From Candidatus Poribacteria bacterium (GTDB lineage Bacteria > Poribacteria > WGA-4E > WGA-3G), in the NCBI GenBank assembly GCA_958295945.1, contig OY282386.1, forward strand, positions 310,001 through 374,000: a stretch of DNA of 64,000 bases. Reading direction: 5' to 3'. A program made the position numbers and the translations under genes. Shown in pieces: positions 1-7,440 of this stretch (positions are counted from its first letter, which is position 1; each line of letters begins with the position of its first letter). The notes beneath the pieces are model-generated. The model was not told the origin of the DNA, did not search any database, and saw only the letters and a list, made by a program, of their open reading frames with translations.

Positions 1-1
1 G

Positions 2-475
2 GAAGAGATGATGGAACTTGCTGGGGCAAAGATTCATGTTGTGAATAAATCTGGTTTAAGACTCTCTACTGAAGAACGGATTGAGAAAGTAAACAGCATT
101 AAAGACGAAGGATTCTATTTGCAGATAAATCACTCTCCTGAGACTGACGGTCAACACATGGTGGTAGCAAAGCACAACCGTGGCAATCAGGAAACAGAGA
201 TATTTCAAAAACGTATTCTGGAACAGTTCAATCAAAATCTGTATGAAACACCAATTGTTACTGTGCAGGACAGAGAAACTCCAATAATACAACAGACTAA
301 CAAAATGGCGATGACACTTGACATACATTCATTAAATCATCAAAATTCTACGGTAATGCAGGAGGCCTCAGCCATCTTTATAGGTATATGGCTTTATTTA
401 AAGGATGAGACAGAGATTGATCCAGAAAAGTTGGAACGTTTTATGGAATATTATAGCAAAACGCGAGGTGAATAA
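2..475 (+). CDS. C-terminal part of a probable N-acetylmuramoyl-L-alanine amidase (Amidase_3-like), cut by window start
   Basis: The frame is open to the first bases of the window, so the gene starts upstream; the first in-frame ATG is at 8. The visible 155 residues read like the second half of an Amidase_3 domain: an 'ERIEKVN' segment resembling the LxxRxxxAN motif, then 'LQINHS' where the family has a zinc-ligand His in SIHAN, and a final helix 'ASAIFIGIWLYL' resembling the usual C-terminal helix. The catalytic Glu of the family would be an Asp or is unrecognised here, so the assignment is weak. The gene ends 2 nt before a dipeptide epimerase gene, which fits a role in murein peptide recycling. 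It could also be an unrelated hydrolase. Confidence 0.4.
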   Translation, partial: EEMMELAGAKIHVVNKSGLRLSTEERIEKVNSIKDEGFYLQINHSPETDGQHMVVAKHNRGNQETEIFQKRILEQFNQNLYETPIVTVQDRETPIIQQTNKMAMTLDIHSLNHQNSTVMQEASAIFIGIWLYLKDETEIDPEKLERFMEYYSKTRGE

Positions 476-477
476 AG

Positions 478-1488
478 ATGCGGATTGCGACGAAAATCAC
501 CAAATTACACTTGAAAAATCCTTTCAAGATTTCGCGTCGTGAAATTGATTCATATCGTGAGATAGTATCTGTTGAGATTGATGGTGGTGTTGGTGAAGCG
601 GCCCCAGCGAAGTTCTATGGGGAAAATAGGCAGACAGTTGTTACAGCATTAGAAAAGATAACACCATTGCTTGATAGAAATCTTGATCATATTCATGATA
701 TTATGGATGAGATTGAATCGACGATTTCTGGTAATTACGCTGCAAAATCTGCTATTGATATGGCACTTCACGACAGATTGGGTAAGAAATTAGGGGTACC
801 GCTCTACAAACTTTGGGGTTTGAACCCACAGAAAACACCATGCACATCGTTTACTATCGGACTTGATGAACCTTCAGTAATGGCGGAAAAAACATTGGAG
901 GCAGAGTCGTATTCAATTCTAAAAGTCAAACTTGGTACTCCTAACGATATAGAGATTATTAAAGAACTTCGCAAGGTTACGGACAAACCGATTTATGTTG
1001 ATGCAAACACAGCATGGACTTCAAGAGAAGCTGTTGATATAATAAATGAGTTGGCGCAATTAAGAGTAGTATTAATTGAACAACCAACGAAGGCAGATGA
1101 TATAGAAGGTTTGAAATATATCCGTGAACACACGACTTTACCGATTATCGCGGATGAAAGTGTTAAACGATCAAGTGACATTCTTAAATTGGTGGAATCT
1201 GTAGATGGAATCAACATTAAATTAGTAAAGTGTGGTGGGATTTTAGAAGCATTAAGGATGATTCATGTAGCGCGTGCCCATGGAATGCTTGTGATGCTTG
1301 GATGTATGATAGAGAGTTCACTCGGAATTACTGCGGCAGCCCATCTGACACCACTTGTTGATTATGCAGATTTAGATGGAAATTTGTTGATTTCTAATGA
1401 CCCATACTTAGGAGTTTCAATTGATAGAGGCAAGTTAGTATTACCAGAGCGTCCGGGTATTGGAATACTGACTAATGAAAGGAAATAA
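478..1488 (+). CDS. Dipeptide epimerase (L-Ala-D/L-Glu epimerase type, enolase superfamily)
   Basis: Enolase-superfamily enzyme of 336 residues, the usual length. The catalytic KxK pair is K149/K151, metal ligands are D175, E201 and D226, and the second catalytic lysine is K248 in 'NIKLVK'. The 'GCMIESSLG' segment (275-283) and the D298-L-D300 motif, which in this family holds the alpha-amino group of a dipeptide, separate it from muconate or mandelate enzymes. It probably epimerises L-Ala-D-Glu released from murein so that both amino acids can be reused. ATG at 478 follows the upstream stop by 2 nt with GAGGTG as ribosome site, so the two genes form an operon. Exact dipeptide specificity cannot be read from sequence. 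Confidence 0.85.
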   Translation: MRIATKITKLHLKNPFKISRREIDSYREIVSVEIDGGVGEAAPAKFYGENRQTVVTALEKITPLLDRNLDHIHDIMDEIESTISGNYAAKSAIDMALHDRLGKKLGVPLYKLWGLNPQKTPCTSFTIGLDEPSVMAEKTLEAESYSILKVKLGTPNDIEIIKELRKVTDKPIYVDANTAWTSREAVDIINELAQLRVVLIEQPTKADDIEGLKYIREHTTLPIIADESVKRSSDILKLVESVDGINIKLVKCGGILEALRMIHVARAHGMLVMLGCMIESSLGITAAAHLTPLVDYADLDGNLLISNDPYLGVSIDRGKLVLPERPGIGILTNERK

Positions 1489-1529
1489 AATCTATTCAAG
1501 ACTATGAGTCTATGTAAATTTAAATCACT

Positions 1530-2486
1530 ATGACACAAAATATAGAAAAGTTCACAAGTATTGGCCACTCGACACAGCGTGGACAGTATGACGCTATTTC
1601 AAAAAAATTAATACAAGAAAACCCTGAGGATTGGATTAAGTTCGGACTCGGAATGGCAGACGTAGATTTTCTTCAGATTCTTGAGACCGAACAACCCACT
1701 GTAAAATCTAATCGTGCTGATAGTTTTTTGCTTGCGAATGTTAATGAAAAAGAATCTGTAATACATTTTGAAATTCAAACACGTGATAGTACAGAGAACC
1801 CTATGCCACAACGCATGGCAGGTTATATTGGAAGATGTATTGAAAGTTTCGGATTGCCAATCTATTCACATGTTATTTATCTCCATCCTGATGCGGGACG
1901 TAATGATCCTGGACGATATATTCAAGAACTTGGGGACTATAGGATTGAAATCAGATATAAAGTAATTAGACTATGTGAATTGGATGGTCAATACATATTG
2001 GATGCTAAACTGAAAGGGTTAATACCATTTACCCCGCTTATGAAACCTACAGCAGATGTAAGTTCTGAGGACTGGTTGCGGCAATGTGTAAAAGTAGCAA
2101 GTTCTGTGACTCACAATGAACAACATCAAGCAGATTATCTTACCAATTTAGGTATTATAAGTGGTATACTATTAGAGTACGAAATTATTCGTGAAATAAT
2201 AATGGAGGAAACAATGCAAGAATCAACTGTCATCCAACACTTCATTCAACAAGGAATATCACAAGGAATATCGCAAGGAATTTCACAAGGAATTTCACAA
2301 GGAATTCGTGAAGCAACAATTGAGGCGATACTTGAAGTTCTTGAGGTGCATTTTGAGTCTGATTCTGTACAAACCTTGAAACCGATTCTTGATACCATTG
2401 AAGACATTCAACAACTAAAGTATCTACTTCGTGAGGCCGCACGAGCTAATAGCCTTGATGAATTTAAACTGATACTGCCTGAGTAG
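1530..2486 (+). CDS. Rpn-type PD-(D/E)XK nuclease-like protein (recombination-promoting nuclease/putative transposase family)
   Basis: 318-residue protein of the Rpn/YhgA-like group. An N-terminal PD-(D/E)XK core is visible as D64 ('RADSF') and E81-I-Q83 ('HFEIQT'), the E-x-Q form typical of this family. The C-terminal part is helical and carries the run Gly-Ile-Ser-Gln repeated about five times (residues 241-259), then an acidic helical tail. Such proteins are often multi-copy and associated with recombination; E. coli Rpn proteins nick DNA. Function here is inferred from the family only. Start ATG 1530 lies 41 nt after the epimerase gene, with no strong ribosome site. Confidence 0.7.
   Translation: MTQNIEKFTSIGHSTQRGQYDAISKKLIQENPEDWIKFGLGMADVDFLQILETEQPTVKSNRADSFLLANVNEKESVIHFEIQTRDSTENPMPQRMAGYIGRCIESFGLPIYSHVIYLHPDAGRNDPGRYIQELGDYRIEIRYKVIRLCELDGQYILDAKLKGLIPFTPLMKPTADVSSEDWLRQCVKVASSVTHNEQHQADYLTNLGIISGILLEYEIIREIIMEETMQESTVIQHFIQQGISQGISQGISQGISQGIREATIEAILEVLEVHFESDSVQTLKPILDTIEDIQQLKYLLREAARANSLDEFKLILPE
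2250..2306 (+). repeat. 12-bp in-frame tandem repeat (Gln-Gly-Ile-Ser codons)
   Basis: The unit CAAGGAATWTCR occurs four full times plus a final CAAGGAATT inside the Rpn-type gene. Because 12 is a multiple of three, copy-number changes by slippage would lengthen or shorten the protein without frameshift. Confidence 0.9.
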
Positions 2487-2496
2487 GAGGATAGAT

Positions 2497-3210
2497 ATGT
2501 TGAACCAGAACCGAAATGTTCTTATCACTGGTGGAACGGGGATTTTAGGTAGCGCAGTTACAAAATCCTACCTTGCAAAAGATGACAATGTTGCGGTTAC
2601 TTATCTTTTTGATGATGAAGTAGAACGTTTCAAGCAGCATAATCCAGAAATCTGTGAGGATGTCACCTTTCTTTTTGCTAATGTAACTGAGGAGGAAGCG
2701 GTACAGCAAACTATACAGACTTTCATCAATCAGTTCGGACATCTTGATATTTTGGTGAATATTGTTGGTGGATTTGTTGGAGGAATTCTAGCTGCCGAAC
2801 TTGAACAAGATAGATGGGATTTCATGATGGACCTCAATCTTAAATCTGTTTTTCTATGTTGCAAAGCGGTTGTTCCACACATGATAGAACGTGGTTTTGG
2901 GAAGATCGTAAATGTATCTGCGCGTGCAGGACTTAAAGGTGAGGCAGGTTTGAGTGCATATTGTGTTTCAAAAGGTGGTGTGCGTACCTTTACTGAATCG
3001 TTAGCTGCCGAGGTAATGGATTCTGGTATCAATGTCAACTGCATCATGCCGAGTATAATGGATACACCCATGAATCGAGATGCTATGCCTGATGAAGATC
3101 ATAGGCGTTGGGTGAAAACTGATAATGTTGCGAGAGTAATCTGCTTTCTGACATCAGATGATGCTTCCATTATCAACGGTGCTGCTATTCCTGTATATGG
3201 TCGGGTATAG
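2497..3210 (+). CDS. Short-chain dehydrogenase/reductase (SDR), FabG-like
   Basis: Classical SDR of 237 residues. Residues 11-18 form the TGxxxGxG nucleotide-binding motif, 'NIVGG' (88-92) replaces the usual NNAG, and the catalytic residues are S141, Y155 and K159 in YxxxK. 'SGINVNCIMPSIMDTPMN' (176-193) is the normal post-catalytic segment. It oxidises or reduces an alcohol/ketone with NAD(P)(H); the substrate is unknown. The start is fixed by AGGAGGA about 6 nt upstream. It lies 10 nt after the Rpn-type gene and is followed by a strong terminator at 3396, so it ends the first transcription unit. Confidence 0.9.
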   Translation: MLNQNRNVLITGGTGILGSAVTKSYLAKDDNVAVTYLFDDEVERFKQHNPEICEDVTFLFANVTEEEAVQQTIQTFINQFGHLDILVNIVGGFVGGILAAELEQDRWDFMMDLNLKSVFLCCKAVVPHMIERGFGKIVNVSARAGLKGEAGLSAYCVSKGGVRTFTESLAAEVMDSGINVNCIMPSIMDTPMNRDAMPDEDHRRWVKTDNVARVICFLTSDDASIINGAAIPVYGRV

Positions 3211-3395
3211 ACAGGTAATAGTTCTAAAGTTATTCAGATTCGTTTTTTCCTTTGAAACACATAGGTAGGTTTCCTATCAGGATGAAATGTTGGTTTCAAA
3301 CAATTTCTTACCATACATATCTCTTCACATGAGTACTTCCCATTTATTGCCAAAAAAATAAGATTATTCTGCTTAAAAAATAGGCAATAAGTATG

Positions 3396-3448
3396 AGCAG
3401 TTAGTATATTGTACCTTGAATAATATACTAACTGCTTATTTTTTATCT
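3396..3448 (+). terminator. Strong intrinsic terminator between the SDR gene and the nitrate unit
   Basis: AGCAGTTAGTATATT (3396-3410) pairs perfectly with its complement at 3422-3436 across an 11-nt loop, followed by TATTTTTTATC. A-rich sequence on the left side could make it work in both directions. Confidence 0.85.
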
Positions 3449-3458
3449 TTTCTCTGTA

Positions 3459-3478
3459 CTTGGCATTGATATTGCAAT
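3459..3478 (+). promoter_or_regulatory. Sigma-54 (RpoN) type -24/-12 promoter upstream of the nasT-like gene
   Basis: The bases TTGGCATTGATATTGCA (3460-3476) match the TGGCAY-N5-TTGCW consensus. The invariant GG (3462-3463) and GC (3474-3475) are separated by exactly 10 nt, as sigma-54 requires. The site sits just after the terminator and 76 nt before the regulator's start codon. Nitrogen-controlled transcription fits the downstream nitrate genes; an NtrC-type activator site was not identified. Confidence 0.65.
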
Positions 3479-3551
3479 ATCTGCTATGTCTGCCTAATTG
3501 CAAATCATTAATCCCGTAATATGTGGATTTAGAAAGGTTCAATTGAATAGA

Positions 3552-4157
3552 ATGGAAGCATTTGCCGAAACGCAACGTATTTTGGTCGTTGATAACAAAT
3601 TGGATAGGATAGAGCTGCTGAACAAAGTTGTGGTAAAATCCAATAGGTACAATGTAATCGCACAAGTGTCCCTAGAACAAGGTCTTATAGAACATGTGAA
3701 ACAGACGAATCCAGATATCATCCTAATATGTGTTGATGCTCCTTGTGATGAGACTTTACACAAAGTTGCGGCTATTAACAATGAACACCCATGTCCGATT
3801 GTAATGTTTGCACAGGATGAGCGTTCAGAGACGATTCAAAATGCAACATTGGCGGGAGTATCCGCGTATGCTGTTGGAGAACTAAGTAAAGAAAGGGTGG
3901 AAACGATTATTGAGGCAGCTATTGCTCGGTTCAAAAGGTTTAGGGAGTTGTTACAAGAACTTGAAAAGACTAAAACGAGTCTTGCAGAACGTAAAGTCAT
4001 TGAACGTGCCAAGGAATTCGTTGCTCAACAACGCGGTATTACGGAGGCAGAAGCCTATCAGGTATTAAGAAAGATGGCAATGGATCGCAGAAAACGTCTT
4101 GCAGAAATCGCACGAGATGTTCTATCTGTTGCTGAAGTATTGACAAAGAAAATGTAA
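3552..4157 (+). CDS. nasT: NasT-like ANTAR-domain transcription antiterminator
   Basis: About 201 residues. The N-terminal receiver-like domain begins 'RILVVDN', but where a phospho-acceptor Asp is expected it reads 'ICVDAPCDE', the degenerate D-x-P form seen in NasT-type regulators. A coiled segment 'RELLQELEKTKTSLAERKVIERAK' divides here into RELLQELEKTKT and SLAERKVIERAK and leads into the ANTAR three-helix RNA-binding domain (about residues 140-195, including 'EAEAYQVLRKMAMD'). NasT proteins bind paired hexaloop RNA hairpins and prevent termination ahead of nitrate genes; such a leader lies directly behind this gene. ATG 3552 is preceded by AGAAAGG; an earlier TTG at 3498 would add residues before the domain. 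The usual partner NasS (nitrate sensor) is not in the window. Confidence 0.85.
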   Translation: MEAFAETQRILVVDNKLDRIELLNKVVVKSNRYNVIAQVSLEQGLIEHVKQTNPDIILICVDAPCDETLHKVAAINNEHPCPIVMFAQDERSETIQNATLAGVSAYAVGELSKERVETIIEAAIARFKRFRELLQELEKTKTSLAERKVIERAKEFVAQQRGITEAEAYQVLRKMAMDRRKRLAEIARDVLSVAEVLTKKM

Positions 4158-4250
4158 GTCGTCGTTCAACGTTGAACATCACGACTGATTTTACTGATAA
4201 ATACAAAGTAGTCCAACCCATGTAGGTTTGGAAACGGACACAGGTGTCCA
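4158..4250 (+). promoter_or_regulatory. ANTAR target RNA leader (two hexaloop hairpins) ahead of nirA
   Basis: Hairpin 1 (4158-4185): GTTC-AACGTT-GAAC inside an outer GTCGT/ACGAC stem, hexaloop 4168-4173 with A at loop position 1 and G at position 4. Hairpin 2 (4236-4249): GGAC-ACAGGT-GTCC, hexaloop 4240-4245, again A1 and G4. These two loop bases are the known ANTAR recognition signature. The 3' arm of hairpin 2 (4246-4249) is also the 5' arm of the downstream terminator, so the two structures exclude each other, as in EutV/NasR/NasT control. Between them an imperfect hairpin (4212-4232) is also possible. The leader starts right at the regulator's stop codon. Confidence 0.75.
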
Positions 4251-4293
4251 TTTGGCAAAAGTATAGCTTTGCTGATGGACGCTTTTTTGTTTT
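4246..4293 (+). terminator. Regulated intrinsic terminator (attenuator) in the nirA leader
   Basis: GTCCAT (4246-4251) pairs with ATGGAC (4275-4280) and inner GCAAA (4255-4259) pairs with TTTGC (4268-4272), followed by GCTTTTTTGTTTT. It shares bases 4246-4249 with the second ANTAR hairpin. Confidence 0.85.
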
Positions 4294-4369
4294 AACAATT
4301 AAATGGAAACAAGAACAATTCTATTTACAACATTAATTGAAACTATAAATATGAAATAGGAGAAGCAAG

Positions 4370-5923
4370 ATGGATAAACTTGAAGCGAAGAAGATAAGAT
4401 TGAAAAGTGATAATAGTAGAAAAAAGAGAAAACCGAAACTTCATCCCGCTGAAGCACTCAAAAGACAGAAAAACGGTCTTGATGTGGTAGACGACATACC
4501 ATACTACGTGAGGAATGGATGGGAATCAATACCCGACACAGAACGCGACAGACTCAAGTATGTTGGTGTCTTTTATCGCAGACAGACACCCGGTGCATTT
4601 ATGATGCGTCTCCGGATGACAAGTGGTATTTCCAATTCAGATCAGTTTCGTACCATCGCATCCATAAGTGATGAACACGGTCCAGGATTTGTTGATCTTA
4701 CAACACGACAACAAATCCAACTGCGTGGTTTTACAATTGAGAACGTGCAGAACATCTGGAATCAACTTGAAGAGGTAGGATTAAACTCGTTACAAACAGG
4801 TTTTGACAATATCAGAGGTGTAACAGGTTGTCCTGTCGCTGGATTTACTCCGAATGAACTATTTAATGCTTCACCTGTAGCAAAGGAATATACAAATATT
4901 ATTGCGGGTAATAAGGAATTCACAGACCTTCCACGAAAATTCAATGTAGGAATTACAGGTTGTTTGGACAATTGCACACACGCCGCTTCACAAGATATTG
5001 CACTCATACCTGCAGTTAGGGAAGATGAAAATCTGGAATCTAAAGGATTTAATGTATTGGTCGGAGGGAAAATGGGTTCTGGAGGTTACACCCCCGCACA
5101 GGAACTTGATGTATTTGTCTTACCTGAAGATGCAGCAGCGTTATGTGCGGAAATTACGTTGATTTTCAGAGATCACGGTCCACGTACAGTTCGTAACAAA
5201 TCACGTATGGCTTTTCTCATAGCAGATTGGGGTGTGGAGAAGTTCAGGAAAGAATTAGAATCTCGTTTTCCAAAACCACTCATATCAGCAGGAAAGGACA
5301 TGCGCGGGAAGAAAAAAACAGACCACACAGGTATTTTCTCACAGAAAGAGAAAAACCATAACTATGTTGGACTTGTGGTGCCAGTAGGTAGAATCAATTC
5401 GGACCAACTACTTGAAGTCGCTCGTATTTCTGATGAATATGGTACTGGAGATATACGTTTGACTCAAGGACAAAATCTGATAGTTCCTAATGTTGCTGAC
5501 CGGAAAATCGGAGATTTAACTGCTGAACCATTACTTCAACAATTACGATATGATTCATCAGAAGTCATGCGTGGCATGGTAAGTTGTACAGGTATTGATT
5601 ACTGCCACTTCTCCCTCATAGAAACCAAAGAACGAGCCCTGGAAGCAATTAGACATTTGGAGTCTAAACTTGGAAATACACAACCACTGACAGTGCATTG
5701 GTCAGGATGTCCAAATGGGTGTGGTAACCATGCCGTTGCTGATATTGGACTGCTTGGGAAGAAAACCAAAATAGATGGTGTGGTTACGGATGCGGTTGAT
5801 GTATTTGTGAAAGGAGATTCTGGTCCAAATTCGAAAGTTGCCCCGAAATTACTGGAAAATGTTCCATGTGATGACTTACCGCAAGTTCTTGAAGGTCTCG
5901 TGCCTTATCTATCAAGAAAATAA
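4370..5923 (+). CDS. nirA: Ferredoxin-nitrite reductase
   Basis: 517-residue siroheme/[4Fe-4S] reductase, a normal NirA length, reducing nitrite to ammonium with six electrons from ferredoxin. The paired ferredoxin-like half-domains are visible, with 'TTRQQIQLRG' in the first and 'RLTQGQNL' in the second. The cluster/siroheme ligands are C406-x5-C412 and C447-x3-C451 in 'SGCPNGCGNH'. Assimilatory sulfite reductase has the same fold, but the NarK and nitrate reductase genes that follow make nitrite the likely substrate. The ribosome site is TAGGAGAAGC before ATG 4370. Expression should depend on the leader at 4158-4293. Confidence 0.9.
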   Translation: MDKLEAKKIRLKSDNSRKKRKPKLHPAEALKRQKNGLDVVDDIPYYVRNGWESIPDTERDRLKYVGVFYRRQTPGAFMMRLRMTSGISNSDQFRTIASISDEHGPGFVDLTTRQQIQLRGFTIENVQNIWNQLEEVGLNSLQTGFDNIRGVTGCPVAGFTPNELFNASPVAKEYTNIIAGNKEFTDLPRKFNVGITGCLDNCTHAASQDIALIPAVREDENLESKGFNVLVGGKMGSGGYTPAQELDVFVLPEDAAALCAEITLIFRDHGPRTVRNKSRMAFLIADWGVEKFRKELESRFPKPLISAGKDMRGKKKTDHTGIFSQKEKNHNYVGLVVPVGRINSDQLLEVARISDEYGTGDIRLTQGQNLIVPNVADRKIGDLTAEPLLQQLRYDSSEVMRGMVSCTGIDYCHFSLIETKERALEAIRHLESKLGNTQPLTVHWSGCPNGCGNHAVADIGLLGKKTKIDGVVTDAVDVFVKGDSGPNSKVAPKLLENVPCDDLPQVLEGLVPYLSRK

Positions 5924-6015
5924 TCAATAGGTCGGTTACCTGTTTCAACAATCAATGTTTGTATTCTGAAATGTTTTTTATTAATCATTAGAAAGGATAA
6001 TAAATTAGAAAAACA

Positions 6016-7371
6016 ATGGATATAAAGAATAAAGCAACACAGATCAATTTGTTTAATCTGAAATCGGTTCAGATGCGTACTTTTCATACGACATGGTTTG
6101 CATTTTTCTTAGCGTTTTTTGGATGGTTTGGAATCGCACCCCTTATGGCAATTGTGCGCGAAGACTTGATGCTAACACAGGTACAGATCGGAAACACAAT
6201 GATCGCATCCGTTGCAATAACGGTTTTGGTTCGTATCTTAATCGGTCCTTTATGTGATCGTATTGGTGCACGAAAGGCATACACTTGGCTTCTTATTCTG
6301 GGATCAATACCAGTAATGGGTATTGGACTTGCAAAGGATTACCATACCTTTCTTCTTTTCCGTTTAGCAATCGGTGCGATAGGAGCAGGATTTGTCATCA
6401 CACAGTATCACACGTCTGTGATGTTCGCGCCAAATTGTGTTGGCACTGCAAACGCGACGACTGCGGGATGGGGTAATTTAGGTGGTGGTGTTACACAGAT
6501 GGTCATGCCGCTCATTGTTACAGCAGTTCTGAGTTTTGGTGTGAATGAATTTCTCGGATGGCGGTTGGCAATGATTATTCCAGGAATTGCTTTATTTGTG
6601 ATGGGATTCGTCTATTACTTCTGCACTCAAGATGCACCAGATGGAAACTATAGAGAACTTTGTAGGCAAGGTGAGATTGAACCGGCTGAAGGAAAAGGTC
6701 TGGAATCATTCATACTTGCTATTAAAGATTATCGAGTATGGGCACTGTTTTTTATTTATGCAGCCTGTTTTGGTGTGGAACTAACGATAAACAATGTTGC
6801 AGCACTCTACTATCATGACCGCTTCCACTTAGATGATAAAACTGCAGGTTTGATTGCTGGATTGTTCGGTCTCATGAATATCTTTGCGCGTACAGTCGGT
6901 GGTTTTTTCTCGGATTTCTTTGCAAAAAAGATGGGACTGAGAGGTCGTGTCGTATTCCTCTTTGTTGTTCTTTTGGGTGAAGGTATCATGCTTATGGTAT
7001 TCTCACAAATGTCAGTTCTGATTGTGGCAGTTGGAACGATGATTGTGTTCAGTCTCTTTGTTCAGATGTCAGAAGGTGCAACTTTTAGCATTGTCCCATT
7101 TATCAATAGAAAAGCACTAGGTGCGGTTGCAGGAATTGTTGGGGCAGGCGGAAACGCAGGTGCAGTCGCTGCAGGTTTCCTTTTCCGTGCGGAAAGTATA
7201 TCTACTCAACAAGCATTACTCTTTCTTGGTGTTATGGCAGTTATTGCTTCATTTGCGACTTTGTTGGTAAGGTTCTCACCTGCAGTAGAAGATGCGGAGA
7301 AAAAAGCGTTTGCTGCGGCACTTGCAGAAAAGCAACATCTCAATGCAGATACAGGGAATGTAACAGTCTAA
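6016..7371 (+). CDS. narK: NarK/NrtP-type nitrate/nitrite transporter (MFS)
   Basis: 451 residues with about twelve hydrophobic segments, a major-facilitator transporter of the nitrate/nitrite porter family. Signatures are 'DRIGARK' in the loop after the second helix and the glycine-rich 'GWGNLGGGVTQMVMPLI' nitrate motif; a second such stretch, 'GIVGAGGNAGA', is near the C terminus. It brings nitrate into the cytoplasm for the reductases encoded on both sides. AAAGGATAATAAATTAG lies upstream of ATG 6016. The gene is 92 nt after nirA and 69 nt before nasA, with no terminator seen between them. Confidence 0.92.
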   Translation: MDIKNKATQINLFNLKSVQMRTFHTTWFAFFLAFFGWFGIAPLMAIVREDLMLTQVQIGNTMIASVAITVLVRILIGPLCDRIGARKAYTWLLILGSIPVMGIGLAKDYHTFLLFRLAIGAIGAGFVITQYHTSVMFAPNCVGTANATTAGWGNLGGGVTQMVMPLIVTAVLSFGVNEFLGWRLAMIIPGIALFVMGFVYYFCTQDAPDGNYRELCRQGEIEPAEGKGLESFILAIKDYRVWALFFIYAACFGVELTINNVAALYYHDRFHLDDKTAGLIAGLFGLMNIFARTVGGFFSDFFAKKMGLRGRVVFLFVVLLGEGIMLMVFSQMSVLIVAVGTMIVFSLFVQMSEGATFSIVPFINRKALGAVAGIVGAGGNAGAVAAGFLFRAESISTQQALLFLGVMAVIASFATLLVRFSPAVEDAEKKAFAAALAEKQHLNADTGNVTV

Positions 7372-7440
7372 CAATCTTATGTTTTCTCAATTATTGTCGC
7401 AACACAACACTATAACAGAGGCTTACTATATTTTCAAATT

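Noticed and set aside
2250-2306. CRISPR-like or direct-repeat array
   Set aside because: Short in-frame 12-bp units without spacers inside a coding gene.
3234-3665. 143-codon minus-strand frame opposite the NasT-like gene and its promoter
   Set aside because: It spans the terminator hairpin and the sigma-54 site, and the opposite strand carries a clear receiver-ANTAR protein.
4212-4232. Hairpin TCCAA…TTGGA as the first ANTAR hairpin
   Set aside because: Its loop is five bases, or six with C at position 1, and does not show the A1/G4 signature. The hairpin at 4158-4185 fits better, although the closer spacing would have been more usual.
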